Origin: Lachnospiraceae bacterium
GTDB lineage: Bacteria > Bacillota > Clostridia > Lachnospirales > Lachnospiraceae
Length of the DNA: 21,217 nucleotides
Direction: 5' to 3'
Assembly: GCA_003446735.1 (NCBI GenBank)
Contig: DMCJ01000164.1
Span: forward strand, 1-21,217
Shown piece after piece: positions 14,469-21,217 of this stretch. Positions within the stretch are counted from its first letter, which is position 1, and every line of letters starts with the position of its first letter. The notes beneath the pieces were generated by a model. The model made no database searches. It worked only from the letters and a program-made list of their open reading frames with translations, and was not told where the DNA came from. Position numbers and translations under genes: made by a program.

Positions 14469-17167
14469 TCTTTATCCTCCAAAAGCTCGCATATCTTATC
14501 GTATACTCTCTGACAGTTATTCCTGTCATGGTACTCAAAGAAATCATCTATCCTCTTTCTGTAAACATCCTTCAGTCTGCAGTCATCCTCCATATACCCG
14601 ATGATAGTATCCACCAGGCTTTCCATATCATAGGTGACTTCTCCAAAACCGTCAGTTTCATAATCAAAATCGCCTTTTTCCATAATCTGACCGCCGCCGT
14701 AAAATGTGTCAATATCAAACTGACAGTATACTATCGGCTTATAGAGGTAAATAAAATCATTTATCGCAGAGGAATAATCCGTAATAAGAAGAGAACTCTT
14801 TTCATATATCTCGCGGTAACTCAAGTCATTGTCCCACCAGCACGAATCATCTTTAAATCCGAATTCACTCTCATATCCGAGGAATGAAGGATGTATCTTA
14901 AACATGAGCTTATATCCGTATTCATCAAGTTTTTCCCTTAAACGGGGATGCCTTTCAAGTTCCCTGTAAAACCTGACATATTCGGAATCGGAAAACCCCG
15001 GGATTATCTCCCATATACCGGTTTTATTATTCCTGCCTCTGCTTAGATATCTTCTCCATGTGGGAATGACCGTTATCAGCTTCTCGGATCTGTCATTAAG
15101 CCTGTCAAAGCGCGGCAGACCGGTAAGCCAGATCTCGTCCGGAGAATAATGATATTTTCCGTTTAATATCATATCTCTCTCTTTGGGCGCACTCGTCACC
15201 ATTCCGCGGAGCTCCTGGTTCTTTCTTTCAAGCCAGGCTGACGCATCCTTTTCAAGAACACCGTGCTGTAAAAAAACAAATCTTACATCCGAAAGAAGAT
15301 CCCTGTAAAGCCGTGCTTTCCATATGAAAGGATATCTGAATATCATGTCGGTCTGCGAAGATACCACGACATCCGCTCTTGCAAGAAGGAGTTTATGCCA
15401 TCCGGATCCCGCATCTACGACCTTTCCGACCTTTCTAAGTCTTTCACAGTCGGGAGATCTTTTGTCTATCACAAATATGATATCTTTATCCTTGCGATCA
15501 TTATGAGCACAAAGATATTCAAAAAAGGCCTCACCGTTATCATCCGCTTTTAGTCTTCTGTCATTTACGAGCCAGATGGGTTTTGTCTTAAATGCCCTTA
15601 AGATATGCGCGGCCTTTCTTCCGAATATTGCTCTTAAATATGGCGCTTTGGGTCGAAAGAAATTGCACGCTATGTATCTGCGTTCAAAAAGAAATCTGCG
15701 GATAAAAGTATTTTTATAAAGACAGAGCCCGTTTTCATCAGACGTAATTATATAGTCCTTTATGCAACAATAGCTGTGCTTATGCTCTCCTACCAGCGGA
15801 GCATATCTGTCAAATCCCGGCTTGTCTTTTACTACTTCCCTGCCGTCTAAAAGACATCTTATCGTAATGCTTATCATGCCCGGAGAAAGAGTCTTAATGT
15901 CCTTCACCGGAATATCGGCGCTGAAGGAAACTCCCCTGTATCTTGTTATTTCCCCGGTTCTGTCGGTGCCGTTTTCATCTTCCTGCTCCTTCACCGGATA
16001 GGGAGTATCGTTTAAGTATATTTCCGTCTTAACCGGAGCATCTCCGGAAACGCCGAAGAATCCCAGCATACCTTCCAGATGAAGAAACCCGTTTTCTATA
16101 CGGATGACCCTGTATCTGGTATATCCCTCACCGTATTTACCGAGACATATATCGCCGTAAAACCTTTCACCCGTCTTTTCGTCTTCAGTGACTTTAATGC
16201 CATCTGCAGTCGGGATCTTCCTGTTTGTTATCTCATATACGACCTCGTTTAAAAGCTCGGACTTTTTTATCATCTTAAGGATGTCCGGAAAAAACGGAGT
16301 GCCGGCGGCGCATTTCCAGAAATCTCCGCTTTCCTCTCCGTGAAATCCGCGCCAGGGTTTTCTGTAGGCCGCAAAGTGATAAACCGCTATATCATCCAAA
16401 GCAGACGTTATCTCTTTTAAAAGTGTCTCGGGCAGATATTTAAAATTATCCTGATGTTCTTTTATCATTCCCCATTTCGGAGAGATATAACGTATTCTGC
16501 CATTACAAAGTATATTTAAAACGTCCTGATCATGCTGTTTCCATTTTCTCCTGCTTATAAGACGTTTTATATCCCCGGCATCAAACCCGTCTTTGCGGAT
16601 ATTATCAAGAAAAAACAGGACCGTCGAGCTTATGACATAGTCATCGATGTCTGTAAGGCCTATTCTTTCACGATAGGATCTTACGTTTTTCCAGGGCATA
16701 TAGCACTGGCAGATCCCCCAATAGTCCCTGACCGCGGCAATCAGCTCATCGGATACACTTGTTGAAAACAGCTCCTCTACATCACGGTAGAAGAGCATGT
16801 CCGCATCAAAATATAAGGCTTTTTCATATGATTCGTCCAGTATGAACGGAATATATAAACGATAATATGCTTCTTTCGAAAACTGCTGCCGGTTCCCGGT
16901 ATAATACTTTCCGCTGCGTACCGTATCCCCGATGTCAACAAGACGAAAGGACGCATTCTCATACGGCGCTGTCATCTTTTCGAGACTGTCTGCCGTTTCC
17001 CGGCTGATATCGGTGTGTATCAGGATGATGACGTAGGTATTTTCTCTGCTCCCGCTTTCCAGGAGACTGCGTATGGCAACCGATGCCACCGGGGCAAACT
17101 CTTCATTCGACGAAAAGACTATGCAGTTATTGTTCCCTTTAAATGCGGGAAGTATCTTTGCGTCCAT
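14465..17167 (-). CDS. GT8 glycosyltransferase fused to TagF-like glycerophosphotransferase
   Basis: A 900-residue two-enzyme protein. Residues 12-300 are a GT8 glycosyltransferase with the metal motif DAD at 121-123, HDQD at 212-215 and the closing HFAAYRKPW at 264-272. Residues about 335-460 look like a beta-rich linker. Residues about 500-895 match the CDP-glycerol:polyglycerophosphate transferase family (TagB/TagF, PF04464), with FLQHGV at 632-637, KIHPSF at 757-762 and LITDYSSA at 794-801; the two histidines correspond to the catalytic ones. It would transfer a sugar and glycerol-phosphate or similar units onto one polymer. The ATG overlaps the glmM stop by one base (TGATG); its own ribosome binding site is weak, so coupling is likely. 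No membrane helix is seen. Which CDP-alcohol is used is unknown. Confidence 0.92.
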   Translation of the reverse strand: MDAKILPAFKGNNNCIVFSSNEEFAPVASVAIRSLLESGSRENTYVIILIHTDISRETADSLEKMTAPYENASFRLVDIGDTVRSGKYYTGNRQQFSKEAYYRLYIPFILDESYEKALYFDADMLFYRDVEELFSTSVSDELIAAVRDYWGICQCYMPWKNVRSYRERIGLTDIDDYVISSTVLFFLDNIRKDGFDAGDIKRLISRRKWKQHDQDVLNILCNGRIRYISPKWGMIKEHQDNFKYLPETLLKEITSALDDIAVYHFAAYRKPWRGFHGEESGDFWKCAAGTPFFPDILKMIKKSELLNEVVYEITNRKIPTADGIKVTEDEKTGERFYGDICLGKYGEGYTRYRVIRIENGFLHLEGMLGFFGVSGDAPVKTEIYLNDTPYPVKEQEDENGTDRTGEITRYRGVSFSADIPVKDIKTLSPGMISITIRCLLDGREVVKDKPGFDRYAPLVGEHKHSYCCIKDYIITSDENGLCLYKNTFIRRFLFERRYIACNFFRPKAPYLRAIFGRKAAHILRAFKTKPIWLVNDRRLKADDNGEAFFEYLCAHNDRKDKDIIFVIDKRSPDCERLRKVGKVVDAGSGWHKLLLARADVVVSSQTDMIFRYPFIWKARLYRDLLSDVRFVFLQHGVLEKDASAWLERKNQELRGMVTSAPKERDMILNGKYHYSPDEIWLTGLPRFDRLNDRSEKLITVIPTWRRYLSRGRNNKTGIWEIIPGFSDSEYVRFYRELERHPRLREKLDEYGYKLMFKIHPSFLGYESEFGFKDDSCWWDNDLSYREIYEKSSLLITDYSSAINDFIYLYKPIVYCQFDIDTFYGGGQIMEKGDFDYETDGFGEVTYDMESLVDTIIGYMEDDCRLKDVYRKRIDDFFEYHDRNNCQRVYDKICELLEDKE

Positions 17168-18492
17168 CAGATGAGCTTTTCAATTTCCTTTGCTGTCTTC
17201 TCAATACAATCGTCGCACTCTTCTTCGGTGGCGGCCTCTACCATTATCCTTACCTTGGGCTCGGTTCCGCTCGCACGAAGGAGCAGTCTTCCCTTGCCGT
17301 TAAATTCTTCGTTTACTTTATCAACGAAAGCAAGAAGACCTTCGTTGCTCATAATGGCATTCTTGTCTTCGACTTTTATATTCTTTATCTTCTGAGGAAG
17401 GATCGTAAGACCCGCTGTCATGGCACTCGATAAATTCTTGGTCTCGGCCATTATGTCCATTACCATGATCGCGGTAAGAATACCGTCTCCGGTATTAGCA
17501 TAATTTCCGAGGATGATATGTCCGGACTGCTCGCCGCCGATCACGTAATTGTTGGAGAACATCTCCTGCGCCACATATTTATCCCCGACATCGGTACATG
17601 CAAGTCTGATGCCGTGATTGTCAAGTGCGCGTATAAGACCGAGGTTGGACATAACGGTCGCAACTATGGTATCCTTATTAAGCTCGCCCTGTTCTTTAAG
17701 ATAAAGGCCGATTATATAAAGGATACCGTCTCCGTCTACGACCTCGCCCTTTTCATTTACCATGATGCATCTGTCCGCATCGCCGTCAAAGGCAAAGCCT
17801 ATATCAAGTTCGTTGTCTTTAACAAACTGCTGAAGCGCCTCAACATGAGTGGAACCGCAGTCAACGTTTATGTTCTTGCCGTCGGGATGATTTCCGATGA
17901 TGAAGATATCGGCGCCCAGCATGGAAAATACGTTCCTTGCGATCGCAAACGACGCTCCGTTTGCGCAGTCTATGCCGACCTTGTATCCCCTGAAAGGGTT
18001 CTTCGGGATCGAGGTCAGATAGTTGATGTAACGGCTTCTTCCCACAAGATAATCTATGCAGTTCCCGGGCTCTTCCGCTTTGGTAAGCTCGATCTTTCCG
18101 TCGAGATAATCCTCTATGCCGGAAAGGAATTCATCGCCCATCTTATCGCCGTTTGAATTTAAGATCTTGATACCGTTATCATAGTACGGATTGTGTGATG
18201 CGGTGATCATGACGCCGCAGTCAAACCCGTCGTTCTTAACAACATAGGAAACGCCGGGAGTCGTTATAACGTGAAGCAGATAAGCATCTCCGCCGGCCGA
18301 AGCTATCCCTGCCGCAAGTCCGTATTCGAGCATGTAGCTCGACCTTCTCGTATCTTTTCCGATGACTATCCTCGGAGTCTTCTGGGTCTTTGCAAAATAT
18401 CTTCCGAGGTATTCGCCGATCTTGACGGCATGCTCAAGTCTTAAAGTCTCATTGGCTCTTCCTCTGAAGCCGTCGGTACCGAAATATTTCAT
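17167..18492 (-). CDS. glmM: phosphoglucosamine mutase (GlmM)
   Basis: Interconverts glucosamine-6-P and glucosamine-1-P for UDP-GlcNAc synthesis. The 441 residues from the ATG at 18492 carry the catalytic serine loop ITASHNP (Ser99), the metal loop DGDADR at 236-241, the sugar loop GEQSGH at 320-325 and the phosphate loop RASGTEP at 406-412. GEQSGH and the overall N-terminus KYFGTDGFRG favour GlmM over phosphoglucomutase or phosphomannomutase. The start follows AGGAGG, formed by the last arginine codons of rfbC, and the genes overlap by one base; the 12-residue upstream extension is not needed. In many Firmicutes glmM lies next to cdaA/cdaR; here it sits in a polysaccharide operon, so it may be dedicated to wall polymer supply or be a second copy. 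Confidence 0.93.
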   Translation of the reverse strand: MKYFGTDGFRGRANETLRLEHAVKIGEYLGRYFAKTQKTPRIVIGKDTRRSSYMLEYGLAAGIASAGGDAYLLHVITTPGVSYVVKNDGFDCGVMITASHNPYYDNGIKILNSNGDKMGDEFLSGIEDYLDGKIELTKAEEPGNCIDYLVGRSRYINYLTSIPKNPFRGYKVGIDCANGASFAIARNVFSMLGADIFIIGNHPDGKNINVDCGSTHVEALQQFVKDNELDIGFAFDGDADRCIMVNEKGEVVDGDGILYIIGLYLKEQGELNKDTIVATVMSNLGLIRALDNHGIRLACTDVGDKYVAQEMFSNNYVIGGEQSGHIILGNYANTGDGILTAIMVMDIMAETKNLSSAMTAGLTILPQKIKNIKVEDKNAIMSNEGLLAFVDKVNEEFNGKGRLLLRASGTEPKVRIMVEAATEEECDDCIEKTAKEIEKLI

Positions 18493-19058
18493 TAGTTTGA
18501 CCTCCTGAATGATTTGATGCCGCCCCACTTTGTATCCTTTTCGGAGAGAGTAAGATCTTCCTTTGTCATTCCTTCGGGCATGGGCCAGTCAACCCCTATG
18601 TCGGGATCGCACCATAAAAGCCCGCCCTCATCATTGGGATGATAGAAGTCGGTACATTTATATGTAAATTCCGCATAATCCGATAAAACGATAAAACCGT
18701 GCGCAAAATTCTTGGGAATGAAGAACTGCTTTTTATTCTCGGCTGAAAGCCTTACTCCATACCACTTTCCGAAGGTAGGTGATCCTTCCCTAAGGTCAAC
18801 GGCCACATCAAAGACCTCTCCGGATATCACTCTTACCAGTTTATCCTGCGGATAGTTTATCTGGAAGTGAAGTCCCCTGAGCACGCCCTTTTTGGATGCC
18901 GACTGATTGTCCTGAACAAATTCAACATCAATACCCGCTTCCTTAAAGTCGTTGTAATTGTAGGTTTCCATGAAATATCCTCTTTCATCTCCGAAAACCG
19001 TGGGGGTAATGACTTTTAATCCTTCGATCTCACATGTTTCTACACTTATCTTTCCCAT
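18492..19058 (-). CDS. rfbC: dTDP-4-dehydrorhamnose 3,5-epimerase (RmlC)
   Basis: Third enzyme of dTDP-L-rhamnose synthesis; a cupin that epimerises dTDP-4-keto-6-deoxyglucose. The 188 residues match the family length. Visible are the FxDERGYFME N-terminal pattern, the catalytic-base motif RGLHFQ (His64), QDKLVRVISGEVFDVAVDLR at 71-90, FIPKNFAHGF at 113-122 and the tyrosine in FTYKC (133). rfbA, rfbB and rfbD are not in the window. It is the first gene after the promoter at 19104-19132. GGAGATCAGG lies just before the ATG. The last codons AGG AGG serve as ribosome binding site for glmM. Confidence 0.95.
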   Translation of the reverse strand: MGKISVETCEIEGLKVITPTVFGDERGYFMETYNYNDFKEAGIDVEFVQDNQSASKKGVLRGLHFQINYPQDKLVRVISGEVFDVAVDLREGSPTFGKWYGVRLSAENKKQFFIPKNFAHGFIVLSDYAEFTYKCTDFYHPNDEGGLLWCDPDIGVDWPMPEGMTKEDLTLSEKDTKWGGIKSFRRSN

Positions 19059-19103
19059 ATCCTGATCTCCTGACAGTCTGTTTTTAAAATTAAACCACTC
19101 TTT

Positions 19104-19132
19104 ATAATACCATATATTTATGCGGCGGTCAA
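19104..19132 (-). promoter_or_regulatory. strong promoter of the rfbC-glmM polysaccharide block
   Basis: On the minus strand TTGACC (19127-19132), spacer 17, TATTAT (19104-19109): five of six consensus bases at each box. A start near 19097 gives a leader of about 39 bases before rfbC. It lies in the 79-base gap after the membrane protein gene, where no terminator is visible, so readthrough from the upstream exporter genes is also possible. Confidence 0.8.
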
Positions 19133-19137
19133 AATTG

Positions 19138-20172
19138 CTAACCCCGCTTAAATATCACATAACCGTCGGTTTCACCGACCGCAAAAAAGCCGAATTCCCC
19201 GAACATCTCATATCCCGGAAGGGATGCTGTCGGAGCATCTATTCCCATCATGGTCCCGGGAGCAGCTTTCGGCGCTGCAATATAATTGCAAGAAAGCGTG
19301 TAAGCATGCTGGATGAGCTTTTCGAAAGAATAATCATTTACGACAAGATCACTTTCTATGCCCCGCAGGTTTTCGATCTCGCCTTCGCTTAGTCCGCTTT
19401 CGGCCGAGAATCTCCCGCCCTTTTTTGATGACAGCGGCGCCTTTGTCTGAAGTGATATCTCTCCGATCTCACTCATAACCTTTTCATCGGATATCACTCT
19501 TACCGGTCCGTTATCCGCTGTTAATATCTCATTTATCCTGCGCACTTCCTTATCTGCCGCAACACCGTTTACGATACTGTGAGTTCCCTTAAAGTCGCAG
19601 ACATTAAGGCCTCCCGCCACACTCAACCCCTTGCCGGAGACAGAAACCGTCATCATAAGTACGATAACGGATATGAGCACTCCGATCCAGGCTCTGTTTT
19701 CTTTACTGACAAATGAAAATACAAGGAGAGGTATCGAAAAGAACACCGTAATGAATGCCGGTGACCACGCGGGGGTAAATATAAGATATACAATAACGGT
19801 AACCAAAGCCGCCACAAGCGGGGAAGATTTCTTTAAGAAAGCGGAAAGTATCTTCTCATACAAAACAAAGATCGCGACACCGAGAATGAAAGGTATAAAG
19901 AGACGTAAATACAGCGCAGGATGAAGATGAGTTATCCTTGCCACATACCCCGTCAAGACGGGAAGAAAACATACATAAGTACTTAAGCTTTCATCAGCTC
20001 CGCCTAAAGGAACATAGGAAAAAGCTTCGCCGGTTCCCGATACATGAAGCGCATTTTCGATGATGTCGTTGTAACCGACCGGAGAAAAAAACAAGAGACG
20101 GATAAACAAAAAGAGCATTACAAAAAGAATCGGGATCCATTTTGCGTTTTTGTTTTCGGTGTTTTTATCCAA
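19138..20172 (-). CDS. unrecognised membrane protein with C-terminal soluble domain
   Basis: I do not recognise this 344-residue protein with certainty. Residues 12-30, 88-107, 117-134, 139-155 and 161-178 are clear membrane helices, and 64-80 may be a sixth segment. The remaining 165 residues are soluble, probably outside the cell, and end in aromatic-rich beta strands (FGEFGFFAVGETDGYVIFKR). The first loop (about 31-90, containing SYVPLGGADES and THLHPALYLRLFIPF) resembles the loop after helix 1 in large GT-C-like or DUF6077-type membrane proteins of polysaccharide loci, which are usually longer. It could be a shortened relative, but no catalytic motif is evident. It starts with TTG at 20172, overlaps the upstream ATPase stop by eight bases, and so is probably co-expressed with that exporter. 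Confidence 0.65.
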   Translation of the reverse strand: MDKNTENKNAKWIPILFVMLFLFIRLLFFSPVGYNDIIENALHVSGTGEAFSYVPLGGADESLSTYVCFLPVLTGYVARITHLHPALYLRLFIPFILGVAIFVLYEKILSAFLKKSSPLVAALVTVIVYLIFTPAWSPAFITVFFSIPLLVFSFVSKENRAWIGVLISVIVLMMTVSVSGKGLSVAGGLNVCDFKGTHSIVNGVAADKEVRRINEILTADNGPVRVISDEKVMSEIGEISLQTKAPLSSKKGGRFSAESGLSEGEIENLRGIESDLVVNDYSFEKLIQHAYTLSCNYIAAPKAAPGTMMGIDAPTASLPGYEMFGEFGFFAVGETDGYVIFKRG

Positions 20173-21217
20173 TCTCTTTTATCTCCACTTCCGAATTCAT
20201 ATCGTAGAATCCGACGGTATTTTTGTATGAGACAACGGTCAGATTGCAGGCATCGTAAAGCCTGTGATATACATGGAATTCACCCCGGATATATCCGGTA
20301 CATCCGAAGGAGATAAGATATTCACCGCCCTGAAGATGCATCTCCTGGGTAAATGTGATCTCTCTTTCTTCGCCTTTTTTAAGTTCGTCCAGTTCATATC
20401 CTTCGAAGTAGGAATTGGTACCCGTTATCTCGGTTCCCTGTAAGTTCTTTATCGTAAAGGCGAAGATCGGATGCTCGGTATCTTCATTTGCTCTGACACG
20501 CATCTTAAAGCTGCAGGGATCACCCTTTTCTATCACATTTGTGATATTTCCGTTCTTATCAAGGATGGCAAAATCATATATCTCGGTCTGCTTCTCGCCG
20601 TATTCGACTATCTTCGGATTAAGAACGAGAGCGTTTTTCATAAGGTCCGCATCTTCTTTTTTTGTTCCCTCGGGTGAAGAAGCGGTATCCCCTGACGGAT
20701 CATCATTTTTCTTATCTTCAAGCTGATTTACAAGAAGCTTTTTATACATGTCGACGATCTTTTTAGGCTCGCCTTCGGAAAGCTTCTCACCCTTATTTAA
20801 TAGAACGACCCTGTCACAGTATTTACTGATGGAACTTAAGTCATGGCTTACGAAAAGGATCGTCTTGCCTGCATTCTTAAATTCCATGAACTTGTGATAG
20901 CACTTCGACTGGAAGAAAACATCGCCCACCGAAAGAGCCTCGTCTACTATAAGGATCTCGGGATCGATATTTATGGCAACGGCAAATGCAAGACGGACGA
21001 ACATACCGCTCGAATAGGTCTTGACGGGCTGATGAACAAATTCTCCTATGTCCGCAAAGTTTAAGATATCATCGATCCTCGACTCGATCTCTTCTTTCGA
21101 AAAGCCCATCATCGTACCGTTTAAGTAGATGTTCTCGATACCGGTATATTCCATGTTAAAGCCGGCGCCGAGCTCCAAAAGAGCGGAGATACGGCCGTTG
21201 ATATCGACATTGCCTCC
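20165..21217 (-). CDS. Wzt-type polysaccharide ABC exporter ATPase with C-terminal cargo domain (5' partial)
   Basis: The frame is open to the right window edge, so the N-terminus with Walker A is missing; 350 residues are present. What remains begins in the nucleotide-binding domain (NVDINGRISALLELGAGFN), followed by the signature TYSSGMFVRLAFAVAI, Walker B EILIVDE and the switch VSHD. A charged linker rich in D, S, E and K (LEDKKNDDPSGDTASSPEG) then joins a C-terminal beta-sandwich domain of about 150 residues like the Wzt C-terminal domain, which in Gram-negative systems recognises the modified end of the exported O-polysaccharide. Its permease is probably just outside the window. A methionine start inside the window would be wrong, because the codon at 21176-21178 is a TTG within the conserved domain. 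Confidence 0.93.
   Translation of the reverse strand, partial: GGNVDINGRISALLELGAGFNMEYTGIENIYLNGTMMGFSKEEIESRIDDILNFADIGEFVHQPVKTYSSGMFVRLAFAVAINIDPEILIVDEALSVGDVFFQSKCYHKFMEFKNAGKTILFVSHDLSSISKYCDRVVLLNKGEKLSEGEPKKIVDMYKKLLVNQLEDKKNDDPSGDTASSPEGTKKEDADLMKNALVLNPKIVEYGEKQTEIYDFAILDKNGNITNVIEKGDPCSFKMRVRANEDTEHPIFAFTIKNLQGTEITGTNSYFEGYELDELKKGEEREITFTQEMHLQGGEYLISFGCTGYIRGEFHVYHRLYDACNLTVVSYKNTVGFYDMNSEVEIKEIG

Noticed and set aside
17518..18156. Plus-strand open frame of 212 codons opposite glmM
   Set aside because: It is the antisense of a fully conserved glmM region; I see no ribosome binding site or promoter for it.
1..21217. CRISPR array, insertion sequence, phage or defence system
   Set aside because: No regularly spaced direct repeats, transposase, integrase, Cas or known defence domain is visible; all larger frames are accounted for by the listed genes.

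Overview
The window looks like a chromosomal segment of a Gram-positive, low-to-moderate GC Firmicute, most likely a Lachnospiraceae-type Clostridium relative. This is inferred from the gene order ireB-ruvX-DUF1292-(rnj-ylbF)-mltG-trmR-trhP, a type III glutamine synthetase, strong GGAGG ribosome binding sites and very compact operons. Almost every gene lies on the minus strand. The only plus-strand gene is a small HPr-like protein at 9228-9458. No stretch longer than 300 bases lacks a gene.

Reading along the minus strand, from high to low coordinates, the right part (21217 to 9526) is a cell-surface polysaccharide region. It starts with a partial Wzt-type ABC ATPase carrying a C-terminal cargo-binding-like domain, followed by an unrecognised membrane protein. 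A strong promoter at 19104-19132 then drives a tightly overlapping block: rfbC (dTDP-rhamnose pathway), glmM (GlcN-1-P for UDP-GlcNAc), a 900-residue fusion of a GT8 glycosyltransferase with a TagF-like glycerophosphotransferase, a TagG-type ABC permease, a second ATPase, a WecG/TagA-type glycosyltransferase, a Stealth-type sugar-phosphate transferase and an O-antigen ligase/polymerase-like protein. Together they suggest synthesis, export and attachment or polymerisation of a phosphate-containing wall glycopolymer. The block ends at a hairpin that also terminates the convergent HPr-like gene.

The left part (9127 to 1) is housekeeping. mtaB (ms2t6A tRNA modification) is divergent from the HPr-like gene, with overlapping promoter candidates. 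Next comes ireB-ruvX-DUF1292-rnj-ylbF-mltG-like-trmR-trhP-glnN, with neighbours separated by 16 bases or fewer or overlapping. This is the Bacillus yrzL-yrrK-yrzB-yrrL-yrrM-yrrN/O block with RNase J and a YlbF-like protein inserted, and glutamine synthetase III coupled to its end. trmR and trhP together make mo5U34 in tRNA. A tRNA-Gln(CUG) with its own promoter follows glnN and is cut by the window edge.

The items most worth a second look are: the REP-like palindrome forming the trmR/trhP junction, the MltG-like protein without a catalytic domain, the HPr-like protein lacking the phosphohistidine, the GT8-TagF fusion, and the RNase J/YlbF insertion. I found no CRISPR array, insertion sequence, integrase or clear phage gene, and nothing that proves a wholly new system.
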